Source of the DNA: Chara braunii
Lineage: Eukaryota > Streptophyta > Charophyceae > Charales > Characeae
Direction: 5' to 3'
NCBI GenBank assembly: GCA_003427395.1
Contig: BFEA01000297.1
Coordinates: 87,414-113,882, forward strand
DNA length: 26,469 bases
Shown: positions 17,561 to 26,020 of the stretch, piece by piece
How the letters are laid out: each line of letters begins with the position of its first letter
How positions within the stretch are numbered: the first letter of the stretch is position 1
The notes under the pieces: generated by a model
What the model was told of the DNA's origin: nothing
Database searches by the model: none
What the model saw: the letters and a program-made list of their open reading frames with translations, nothing else
Made by a program: the position numbers and the translations under genes

Positions 17561-19380
17561 TGACGCGCGTGTCATGCAAGCCTATGATATTACGTAGGAA
17601 TGCGAAAATAAAGGGGCTCGTGGAGAAGCGGGATCGAGCATGATAAGGTGATCTGTATACTCAGCCTGCATGCGGCACGCTCATGAAAAGACAACAGCAT
17701 TGATGCGGCACGCACTCAAGTGATGAGACGGGCAGTGCGTTGTTCATGAATGCGAGAGAGGACAAGATGGGATGTGCTTGAAAAGCAGGACGAGAAAGAG
17801 AGAGGGGAGGTCAACACATGTTGGCGCATCTTGGAGAAACGGATAAGTGTGAGGTGGCTATGCTCAGGCACGGTCTACACATGAATTGCACAAGAAGGGA
17901 TCATGTGTATCAAAATAGTTTGGCTCCTTACAGCGGTGGTTTTCTTGCCTTCGCTCAAGCAGAGGATGTTTAGACGTCTGCACTGATTTGAGAAATGTGA
18001 CATGGACCGTTTATGACTCTCCATAGTGGCGGTGTGCGTGACCCAAGTGGATGTTCTTACGTCTCTTCAAACTCGTCAAGAAGTTCTGGCTGCATTTAGT
18101 AACTAATGGTTGTTATTCGGTTGCCATGAATGGCTCCTCGTTTCTGGCCGAACACAGTTTATCTCGAACCCTCTCTCGACACGCTTTGTAGGTCTGTGTA
18201 AACTGAAATATTCAGAACAGGACATCCGAGAATTCTTTTTATTAATTTGGGTTATGTGCACATGTAGTTGGGTCCTCGCTGTGACATCTGACGAAAAAGT
18301 TTGGGAAGTAGCGAGATGATGGTTGTGCGGGAGAGTGCTTCGCGAAGAGCCGGATGTGTTGTCGTCAGCCTCTCTTGGCGTGCATAGTTAAGATCAGCCC
18401 GGAATGAAAACAATGGTAAAAGAGGTGAAGTTGATTGTTTTTTTTTTCCCTCTGATGGGCGTTTAGAGAGATTGAATATCCCCTATACATACATATAAAT
18501 ATGTATATACACATATATTATGTTTGAGGGGTGAGTAAGACAAACCATAAAGGATCTCGCTGTGCATGGGGAATTGTTTACGCAGATGATTGGATAATTA
18601 GCGGTCAGCAATAATCCCTGTTTCCCTGACCAAAGTGAAGATTCTGAATACGTATAATCAACTAAATGTTCTACAAGACTTAGTAAGTCGCCTTTAATGG
18701 TTTACCTGAAGATGTTGGGTCGGTCTTGCACCTGGTAACTCATCGCATACTTGACAAGACAAAGGTGTCGTGCAATGTTCATGATATAATACAAGACGGC
18801 GCGATCTCACGCGGTTTGATTAGTTCTGATTCGTTTCCTCTAAGTATGCTTGAATGTGAGTCCTTATTTTCCCCCAATTGGTGCCTACGCGTTTGGCCTT
18901 AAAAAGGAATGAGACAACGCCCGCTCGCCAAAGTTAGCGAGTGAACCAAAAAGGCACTGGCTGCCAATGTGTTTAGCTCCTATCCGGTGCTTCAACTTTG
19001 GAAGTGCAATATCTATGAAAACGTGGAGATGAGCAAAGCAACCTAATTGTATGACCTAATGAGCAGAAAATGACAAGTGATAAAAAAGATCATCATCTGT
19101 TGGATAAATTTTTCCTGGACGGGGACTGAGTTGCACCCAGTCCTTACTCCGGTCGTCCATTCCGCCCACCTGACGAGTGCCGAGTGACAAGAAGAGTGCT
19201 GCATTTCCTCATAGTTTGGGGACAGGGATGCGTGCTTTGTCTTTTCAACGCGAGTGGTGATTATTTGATCCCTGACTTTTCGCCTACTAAATATAACGAA
19301 CTTAGCGGGGAAAAATTTGGGGTTGCACTATGACACAAGTGTAGAGGGCTTGTTGTCAGAGAGGGGCGATATATAGATAT
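17561..19380. other. Long stretch without a supported gene
   Basis: Mixed composition. The longest frame, 18110-18319 (69 codons), starts with TTG and shows no motif. An AT-rich imperfect hairpin lies at 18488-18520. TTCAACGCG occurs near 19243, echoing the 12.4 kb cluster. It could contain introns or UTR of flanking genes, but I cannot place exons. Confidence 0.35.
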
Positions 19381-19383
19381 GTA

Positions 19384-19406
19384 TACATATATATATATAT
19401 ATATAT

Positions 19407-19449
<43 letters not shown>

Positions 19450-19519
19450 TATGTCCTCTTCTCCCTCTCTGTCTACAGTTTACCGGGCAGTTCTATTTAA
19501 CGATATATATATATATATG

Positions 19520-19546
<27 letters not shown>
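19384..19546. repeat. (AT)n and (AGAT)n microsatellites
   Basis: (AT)n to 19408, about ten AGAT units to 19448, unique sequence, then another (AT)n at 19503-19546. Confidence 0.9.
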
Positions 19547-19550
<4 letters not shown>

Positions 19551-19960
19551 TGCTTCGCTGTGCATAATGAGTAAGTGAGGCTCACATTGCAACTGAGTGG
19601 ATCGTTTTGCTTGTCTCACTTAATTGATAAACAACTGAGTACAAATTTTATTCAGATCAGTGAGCTGCAGATCGAGTGAATAGTGAGATCAGAGAATAAC
19701 AGATCAGGTTCTTGTAGAATGAGCTTCTCAGATTAGGCCTGGCGGATCAAAGCTCGGTTTTGTGAGTTCAATTTAGGTGATTGAGGTCGGATCGATGACT
19801 AGCCAATCTGGGTGAACTCAAGGGAACTGGCGGACTTGGAAAGTTTAACGGACTGTATTTTGGATGATTCGTCACCTTTGTCTGAGTTCATTCTGATAAA
19901 AACTGGATAACTCGAGCCAAACTCAGACGAACCCCATAACAAACCCAAGGCAGCCTAACG

Positions 19961-20200
19961 TCAACTCAGACAACTTTTATTCAACTCAGACAACTTTTAT
20001 TCAACTCAGACAACTTTTATTCGACTCAGACAACTTTTATTCGACTCAGACAACTTTTATTCGACTCACACAACTTTTATTCGACTCAGACAACTTTTAT
20101 TCGACTCAGACAACTTTTATTCGGCTCAGACAACTTTTGTTCAACTCAGACAAATTTTACTCGACTCATACAATTTTTATTTGACTCATATAATTTTCAC
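19961..20200. repeat. 20-bp minisatellite, 12 exact-length units
   Basis: Twelve head-to-tail units of exactly 20 bp, consensus TCGACTCAGACAACTTTTAT. The first three have TCAACTC, the middle ones TCGACTC, and the last three decay. No unit differs in length. It lies between 19.6-19.95 kb DNA with inverted TCTGAGTT motifs and the beta genes. Confidence 0.95.
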
Positions 20201-20612
20201 CCGATCCAAACTAGACTCTGACAACCTGAACCATACATGAACGACTCGAACCAGGTCCAGGCGACACAAACCTGAGTTGAGCAAGCCTCAAAACAGACCT
20301 AAGCCGTTCTACGTAGTTCAGGTAATTCAGTGCAGGACCAGGCAATCCAATGTAGAATCAGGGAGCTCGACACGGACTCAACTTATTTATGCATGGAAGC
20401 CGCGAACACAGGCACTACCAGCAGATAAGCCCAGACTCGGCCAAATCAGTGAGGACTCAGTAGACTCGATATAAACCCTACAAGACGAACACGGAACCCA
20501 CGTACAGTTACCCGCCTCATCGGTGTCTAGTATCCCGGATTCTGCAAGCAACTTCTGGCAGACATCAGGGTTTCTATGTACGGGGGTGAAAGGAGAGGTG
20601 CTCTGCAGAAAG
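20201..20612. other. Upstream region of first beta gene
   Basis: Decaying minisatellite sequence, then mixed DNA rich in AACTCAGA-like and CCAGGCA-like words. The beta-1 frame is open upstream of its ATG back to at least 20523, without another ATG. CTCTGCAG at 20600-20607, five bases before the ATG, fits a 3' splice site. Confidence 0.35.
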
Positions 20613-20864
20613 ATGGAGGGTGAGAAAAGACTGAGGGTGACCTGTACTCTGCATCAAGACAAAAGTGAGGGTTGGGAGGAAAGAGTTATACACGGCCTTT
20701 GTTATCAGAAAAGACTCATGGTGGAACTGGCTTTAGAGCGAGTGAAGAACCAGACATTTATCGAGTATATCTTGTACATTCATGGGTCAGATGGGAGATT
20801 ACACAGTACCCTGTCGTCGGTAGAAGCTGTTGAGGAGGCGAGGAGAAAGGTTACTGAAAATTAG
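20613..20864 (+). CDS. Beta-family gene 1, 83 aa
   Basis: ATG at 20613 to TAG at 20862-20864, followed at once by a second TAG. The start is chosen because the ATG lines up exactly with that of gene 2 (21329). Over the first 80 residues the two proteins align without a gap, with about 33 identities by hand count. Conserved points: RV.C.L.Q near residues 8-15, W21, E38 and AL at 40-41, IEY at 50-52, DGRL at 60-63, SV at 69-70 and E.ARR.V at 74-80. The pattern suggests strand, helix, two strands, helix. There is no signal peptide, membrane segment or catalytic signature. Decayed relatives lie on the minus strand at 2672-3334. Function unknown. Confidence 0.6.
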   Translation: MEGEKRLRVTCTLHQDKSEGWEERVIHGLCYQKRLMVELALERVKNQTFIEYILYIHGSDGRLHSTLSSVEAVEEARRKVTEN

Positions 20865-21328
20865 TAGAAGAGCCTAGCCATCGGCACCGAGAGTGACAAG
20901 CTCACCTCAGGCCGACTCGGACTAGAGAAAACAAGGAGGTTTCTGTAAACAGATCACAACGGAGCGCCTAGTATATCGACGGAACACGAACAATCATTGT
21001 ATTAATTGGCATTTGAGCAACAGTCAATCTGGTTTTTTCTATTCGATTGTCATTCAGTTACCTAATCAGCAACCAACCCCTTTTCTCTAACAAGCAGCTA
21101 CTATTCTCTCAACGGCCATCTTAGTGATAGCAGACAAACAACAACCCGAGAACAGCAACCCGAGAACAGTAACCGGAGAAAGGCAATTAGGAGCAGCGAC
21201 AAGGAACAACAATTTGAAACAACCATCCTAAAACAGCAACCTACCCAATAGCCTTCTCATACCTGGATCGTCCGAGAGTCACCCGTCTCAAGATGGGTGA
21301 ACTGATGTTGTGAGGATTCAGTGAGAAT
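20865..21328. other. Spacer between beta genes
   Basis: 464 bp without an open frame of note. About four degenerate 14-bp units (AACCCGAGAACAGC type) lie at 21145-21200. GATTCAG ends seven bases before the second ATG and could be a 3' splice site, as also seen before gene 1. Confidence 0.4.
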
Positions 21329-21583
21329 ATGGAGAGCAACAACACGGTTAGAGTCTCCTGCTCGCTGTATCAGAACGCTGCAGAGACCTGGAGGGAGAGT
21401 GTTGTTGAGGAATACAATCAGCAGACCATCATGATGATGGAACACGCACTGGCTCTCGCGAGGAATCATACAAAGATCGAGTACACATACTACTTATATG
21501 ATAGAGACGGCAGGCTATGTGCCACCATAACTTCTGTGGGTACTATTGAGGATGCAAGGAGAACTGTTGGGAGCCACCAGTGA
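21329..21583 (+). CDS. Beta-family gene 2, 84 aa
   Basis: ATG at 21329 to TGA at 21581-21583. A stop lies a few codons upstream in frame, so this ATG is the first possible start unless an upstream exon is spliced on. It is collinear with gene 1 over 80 residues, keeping W21, the IEY motif, the DGRL turn and EDARRTV at the end. TKIEYTYYLYDRDGRL also resembles TKVTYKVMVWSAEYLHAEL in the minus-strand copy. GTGAGTG directly overlaps the stop (CCAGTGAGTG) and would be a good 5' splice site, so an alternative spliced end is possible. The nearest gene downstream is the intact alpha gene, 294 bp away. Function unknown. Confidence 0.6.
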   Translation: MESNNTVRVSCSLYQNAAETWRESVVEEYNQQTIMMMEHALALARNHTKIEYTYYLYDRDGRLCATITSVGTIEDARRTVGSHQ

Positions 21584-21623
21584 GTGTTTTGTCTCTGGGC
21601 AAGAACAACTCACTTACCTGGAT

Positions 21624-21850
21624 ACTCAGCAATCAGTCATCAGCGATCATTTACTCAGCAATCAGTCATCAATGATCATTTACTCAGCAATTAGTCATCA
21701 GTGATCATTTAATCAGCAATCAGTCATCAACATTCAATTAATCAACAATCAATTATCAGCAATCAGTTGTTAGCGATCAGTTTCTTGCAATCAGTTTTTG
21801 GCAATCAGTTCCCTACGATCAGTTTGGTAGTCAGTTCCCAGGAACCATCT
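21624..21850. repeat. 29-bp minisatellite between beta 2 and alpha
   Basis: Four units of exactly 29 bp (21624, 21653, 21682, 21711), consensus starting ACTCAGCAATCAGTCATCAG, then decaying CAATCAG words to about 21850. The unit length equals that of the array at 1-206, but the sequences differ. The open frame upstream of the alpha ATG crosses this repeat and is not counted as coding. Confidence 0.85.
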
Positions 21851-21877
21851 GGTCGGTTTGCACTGGCAAGAATACTC

Positions 21878-22393
21878 ATGAGCGCAGTTGAGTCTATGCC
21901 GGTCCGTGAGTCAGTGCTGGCCAGCCTCAACCGGTTTTCATGCAAGGAGGCATTCCGTTATCAGTATGTTAGTGTCATTGGTTTCAGACAGGGAGATCTG
22001 TCAATCTTCGTTGTCCAGACCAGTTTTGCTGATGGCACTATCCACGATCTAAGGCCTTACCTGAAGAAGGGCAAAGAGGCTCATGAGCTTTTCGATCCGG
22101 TCTGGATCTCATCCACCGAATACCTTGAGCAGAGAGAGAGGGAGTTCGACGAGAGTGGCACTACGCTGATCCGCAGCTTCGGGCCAAAGCTTTATACTGA
22201 CTATCCCAGGCCTGTTGTTCCTTCCCTCCTCACAGATGGTTCTAGTTGGCTTGATATGATAGGCTTGGCAAGAAGGTATATCTCTCCAGCAGTGATCGAC
22301 ATTGAGGCATTGACCGAGCCCACCGAGTATCCCTACCTCAAACGAAGAGTCTTTTCAGTGGACGGACTGCCTACATTGTGGGAGGAGTTTTGA
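21878..22393 (+). CDS. Alpha-family gene, intact, 171 aa
   Basis: ATG at 21878 to TGA at 22391-22393. The frame is open further upstream only through repeat DNA without ATG. A second Met (21899) directly precedes VRESVLASL, where similarity to the broken copies begins. In order: CKEAFRYQYVSV, LSIFVVQTSF, HDLRPYLKKGKE, VWISSTEYLEQREREF, YPRPVVPSLL, W.DMIGLARR, then a C-terminal extension of about 45 residues not seen in the other copies. Copies A, B and C on the minus strand (4.07-4.50, 1.26-1.76, 0.75-1.17 kb) show the same landmarks. The protein looks soluble, with no signal peptide or membrane segment. No enzyme motif was recognised and the function is unknown. Confidence 0.65.
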   Translation: MSAVESMPVRESVLASLNRFSCKEAFRYQYVSVIGFRQGDLSIFVVQTSFADGTIHDLRPYLKKGKEAHELFDPVWISSTEYLEQREREFDESGTTLIRSFGPKLYTDYPRPVVPSLLTDGSSWLDMIGLARRYISPAVIDIEALTEPTEYPYLKRRVFSVDGLPTLWEEF

Positions 22394-23020
22394 TCCATGG
22401 TTAACTTCCCTGTCATGTACCTACGATGGTCATGCTTAGAGTTTGTTGGCTTCAGGTGGCTCTTCGTCACGAGGCCTCAATCTTAGATTGTACATGGGCG
22501 TGGGTCACGACACCAGAGAAGATCAGTGAAAACAGAGATTGAGAGAGACTGACCAGAGGGATGAGTGAGGACTCTTGAGAGGTGTTGACCATGCTTGTTT
22601 ATATGTACTTTTCTGAGATTATTATGAGTTCTCATTCTTCCCTCATTCATTTTATCTTGCCTTTGTTCGAGTCAGTCGGTCTTGCTTCTTGCATTGTTCT
22701 TACCTGATGATTGCTATCGTGGATGATTCTGTCACAGTTCTCAAAATTAGATTGATAATTGATGCATGCATAGCACCCCATAATTTTATGATTATTGTTT
22801 GCATGATTCTCTGTTGTTCTGAATGAAAATAAAAGATTCCCAAGACCGGGGACCGGCGAAGACCGCAGTTGAAGGGTCTCGCTCGAAGCCGGACGCACAC
22901 AACAGGAAGGGATTTGCATTATTTAATTTATTTTATTTATTGCAATCACATCCAAAATCCTGCGTGATAGCCTGTTGGCTTTCCGGTCGCCTGAAACGGC
23001 CTGACGAAAAAAAGTGCGAC
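22394..23020. other. 3' region of alpha gene; polyadenylation signal candidate
   Basis: AATAAA at 22828-22833 lies about 435 bp after the alpha stop and could be its polyadenylation signal. The rest is non-coding by inspection. A mixed T/A-rich stretch at 22918-22945 precedes the GT repeat. Confidence 0.35.
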
Positions 23021-23024
23021 AACG

Positions 23025-23159
23025 TGTGTGTGTGGGTGTGCGCGTGTGTGTGTGTGCGCGCGTGTGTGCTTGTGTGCGTGCGGGCCTGTGTGTGTGTGTG
23101 TGTGTGTGTTTGTGTGTGTGTGTATGTGTGTCGGGGGGAGGGTTCTGAGGAACTCCCCC

Positions 23160-23201
<42 letters not shown>

Positions 23202-23267
23202 TAATCAATCAATATATCAATCAATCAATCAATTAATCAATCAATCAATCAATCAATCAATCCATAT

Positions 23268-23302
<35 letters not shown>

Positions 23303-23310
23303 TTTATTTA
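23025..23310. repeat. (GT)n followed by (AATC)n
   Basis: (GT)n with GCGC interruptions at 23025-23132, then (AATC)n from 23161 to about 23300. The pairing of a GT tract with an AATC-type tract also occurs at 14433-14856. Confidence 0.95.
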
Positions 23311-23580
23311 TTTATTATTATTTTTTAAAAATTCATTTTTCAACATCCCAAAAAAGACCCCCCTCGAAATTTTTTATTTTTTTTACTTTTTTTTTTTCAA
23401 GGGGGTAGGGTTAGGGTTCCGGAACCCCAATCCGCAACGTCGACCCCCAACCCCTTCTCCCGTCGGCTGTTGTGGGCCATGGCAGACCGTGGTCGCCTTG
23501 GTCATGACCACGGCCTCACGGCCACGACCACGGACCTCGGTCGTGCCCGCGGTGATCGCGGCCGCCGGTGTTTCATAGCT
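23311..23580. other. AT-rich stretch and GC-rich palindromic island
   Basis: T/A-rich DNA, a short GTAGGGTTAGGGTT stretch at 23406-23419 (too short for a telomere), then a GC-rich island. In the island CCGTGGTC (23488-23495) and GACCACGG (23506-23513) flank the palindrome TGGTCATGACCA (23499-23510). The core is shared with 13702-13713. No gene. Confidence 0.5.
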
Positions 23581-23883
23581 CCTCTCTCTCTGTCTCTTGT
23601 CTCTCTCCTAATATATCTCTCCATCTCTCTCTCTCTATCTAACTATCTTTTTATTTCTTTTTCTCTCTCTATTTGTCTATCTCCTTCTCTTTTCACCCTT
23701 TCTCTTGCTTTTTTTTTTTTTTTTTTTTTTTATTTTTTTTTTTGTTTTTTTTTTTTTTTTTTTTTTTCCGCATTTTTTATTATTGAATTAAACTCAGACT
23801 TCGTAGTTAGTTACCCTTATTTTTGCGAGCGTGGCCCACACCGCCCGCACCTCGGGCACTTAACTAGTGTATATACATGGGAA
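23581..23883. repeat. Polypyrimidine / poly-T tract
   Basis: CT-rich sequence (23581-23710) runs into an almost pure T tract (23711-23768), followed by about 100 bp of unique DNA. ORFs of Leu/Ser/Phe across it are artefacts. Confidence 0.85.
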
Positions 23884-23925
23884 TGTAGGTTTTTTAAAAC
23901 CCTACAACCACATTTTTTTAAAAAG
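23884..23925. repeat. Hairpin repeat, copy 4
   Basis: TGTAGG (23884-23889) pairs with CCTACA (23901-23906), extended by TTTT/AAAA. It is followed by ACCACATTTTTTT and preceded by CATGGG (23876-23881), as at copy 3. Confidence 0.5.
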
Positions 23926-24162
23926 GAAACAATGAATTTTATGGAATTATTAAAAAAAAAAAAAAAAAAGAGGAGTGAAAAAGAAGAAAAAAATATATAT
24001 ATCTTTTTTTTTTTTGGTAGGGATTTTTAGTTGGCAGTTCTTTGTCTTCTTCAATTTTATGTATTTTTTGTTTTCTTCTTTGTTGTGTAATAAGGAAAAA
24101 AATTCAAAATATCAAGGAATGAAAAAAATTATAAATATAGTGCTTTTATTTTGCAATGACGA
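23926..24162. other. A/T homopolymer-rich stretch
   Basis: A and T runs with no coding sign; Lys/Phe frames are artefacts. Confidence 0.5.
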
Positions 24163-24164
24163 TT

Positions 24165-24165
24165 A

Positions 24166-24199
<34 letters not shown>

Positions 24200-24243
24200 G
24201 TGTGTGTGTGTCTGTGTATGTGTGTGTGTATGTGTGTGAATAT

Positions 24244-24292
<49 letters not shown>

Positions 24293-24373
24293 TGTGTATG
24301 TGTGTGGGTGTGGGTGTGAATGTGTGTATGAATGTGTGAGTGTGTGAGTGTGTGAATGTGTGTGCGTGCATGA

Positions 24374-24407
<34 letters not shown>

Positions 24408-24429
24408 ATATATGTGTGCGCATGTGCGG

Positions 24430-24463
<34 letters not shown>

Positions 24464-24470
24464 TGCATGT
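24165..24470. repeat. (GT)n microsatellite
   Basis: About 300 bp of TG repeats with TATG, GAATG and GGGTG variants. Confidence 0.95.
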
Positions 24471-24868
24471 GTGTGTCACATGTTGTTATCGAGTACGACA
24501 CGTCATACCCGCACTGCTCCGGCTTCGTTCCGCCGGCACACTGGGCGCAAGGTAAACAATGCGGGGGGCGAGATATCACTGCGGCGGAGTAAGACCACTC
24601 GTGCGTCCATCTGCGGTGGAAAAAACTAAGGCCAGTACGGTCGAAGGCCGCCAATCACGCGAAAGTGGCGAGGCATGGTTATAGGGTTGGGGGGAAGGTT
24701 ACCGCACACCAGCAAACTCAAACTTTCAAATATGACAAAGAGCAAGATCACAACAGAAAGTCGAAATTCCCTTAACAGATTCGTTCATCATCCCATGGCA
24801 AACCAACACAAAACCAATGATATCCATTTAATCATGAAGCAATAATTTCACGCAACGAAGCAAGCGCC
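24471..24868. other. No supported gene
   Basis: A short GC-rich stretch (24480-24660), then AT-richer sequence. Frames crossing it are extensions of the GT-repeat frames. Nothing recognised. Confidence 0.4.
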
Positions 24869-24903
24869 GGAAAAGAAGGGAAAAAAAGAAGGAGAGAGGG
24901 AAA

Positions 24904-24950
<47 letters not shown>

Positions 24951-25030
24951 GAAAGAAAGAAAGAAAGAAAGAAAAAAAGAAAGAAAGCAAGAAGGAAAGG
25001 AAGACAGAAAGAAGGAAGGAAGGAAGGAAC
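24869..25030. repeat. Polypurine tract with (AG)n and (GAAA)n
   Basis: 24869-24987 is all purine on the plus strand (119 nt), including (AG)n at 24907-24946. GAAA/GGAA repeats continue to about 25030 with few pyrimidines. Such a tract can form triplex DNA. Confidence 0.9.
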
Positions 25031-25765
25031 AAATGAAAGAATGAATCGTCGACGAAACAAGTGACAAAGCGAAAGAAGGAGGAGAAGGGAACACCGGAAG
25101 AAAGGAAACAACGTAGGCGAAATCTCAAAAAGTATTGCAATCATAAAGTCTGAAAAACTTATAATTCGCGGGACAGCCATAGTCCTCCGTGATGGTACTA
25201 AAAAACGAAAAGGAAGATGGGGAGGAGAGAGAGGAAGGAGAATGACAAGGGTGGGAGCGGAGGGAGGGGTAGGGGGGGCGTGTGTGTGGAGAGGACGACG
25301 AGAGGATGAGAAGATCCCGCTTCAGCTTTGTCCTCCAGATCCAAAGCGCTCCTGTATCCGCGCGGATCATCTTGCCGAAACTGCGGGAAGGGCGTGGCAA
25401 AACCCTGAAGCGCTTTTCTGCCCTATGCCACGTGGGGCGTCATCAGAGGGGGGGACATCTTTCATGGTCTTTGGAAGGCAATGGGGGAGAAGAGGGGGGG
25501 CGAGGGGGGGTGCGATGGTTCAAGGATGAAGGTTGGTTGTGGGGGCGAGGGGGGAGCTTCTGCGAGGGGAAGAGAGGGGGGAGGGGGCAGAAAGGTCCAT
25601 GCGGCAGTGGATAGGGAAGGGAATGGATGAAGTAGAGAAAGGAGAGGAAGGAGAGAAACGCCAAAAAAGCACACGACGAGGTCTCGGCCGCCATTCTATG
25701 CTCCATAGCTCTAGCTCCACGCAGGTATTCCTTGTCTAGTCCGGACACCTATGCACAACGCCGAT
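25031..25765. other. G-rich stretch, no supported gene
   Basis: Purine-biased, with many runs of four to seven G on the plus strand between 25200 and 25600. Several overlapping frames on both strands exist. The minus-strand ones are Pro/Ser-rich and the plus ones Gly/Arg/Glu-rich, as expected from composition alone. Confidence 0.4.
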
Positions 25766-26020
25766 CTAAAAAAAGAGGCAGCAACAACATGTGAGGAAGA
25801 GCGTCAGGAAGCCGATCACGCCTCCGACCAATAGCATGAAGCGCCTAGCAGAAAGTCGAAGAAAAAACTTCTCGTAGAGACAAGCAGCAAGGAAGGTGCA
25901 GGCGATGGCGAGATTCGGGAGCAGCGCGAGGAGGAAGAGGAGCGAGAGGACAGTGCTACTTGCGCAATGGCATGGGTGAGGCGCGGCAGGTCTGGCAGGG
26001 CAGGTAGAGGCAGGCTGCAT
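25766..26020 (-). CDS. Doubtful small membrane-protein ORF
   Basis: ATG at 26018-26020, 84 codons, stop at 25766. After a Pro/Cys/Ala-rich start there is one hydrophobic segment (VLSLLFLLALLPNLAIACTF) and, after a basic loop (RLSARRF), a second (MLLVGGVIGFLTLFL) followed by a Cys cluster at the end. This would suit a two-pass membrane protein or one exon of a larger one. It lies in DNA of biased composition, a competing frame covers the same strand (25816-26184), and no family is recognised, so it may be chance. Confidence 0.2.
   Translation of the reverse strand: MQPASTCPARPAAPHPCHCASSTVLSLLFLLALLPNLAIACTFLAACLYEKFFLRLSARRFMLLVGGVIGFLTLFLTCCCCLFF

Noticed and set aside
19961-20200. CRISPR array
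   Set aside because: Units are directly adjacent with no unique spacers, and there are no cas genes; the same holds for the 29-bp arrays.
21767-21877. Upstream extension of the alpha ORF to a TTG
   Set aside because: The extension reads through 29-bp repeat DNA, has no ATG and is not shared by other alpha copies.
20613-22393. Beta 1, beta 2 and alpha as exons of one spliced gene
   Set aside because: Splice-like signals occur (CTCTGCAG, GATTCAG, GTGAGTG), but joins I tried did not keep the alpha frame, and each piece has its own ATG and stop. RNA data could reopen this.
23406-23419. Telomeric repeat (GTAGGGTTAGGGTT)
   Set aside because: Only about two units, inside the window, with no further repeats.
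25242-25614. Plus-strand Gly/Arg/Glu-rich ORFs
   Set aside because: Composition of G-rich DNA alone accounts for the open frames.
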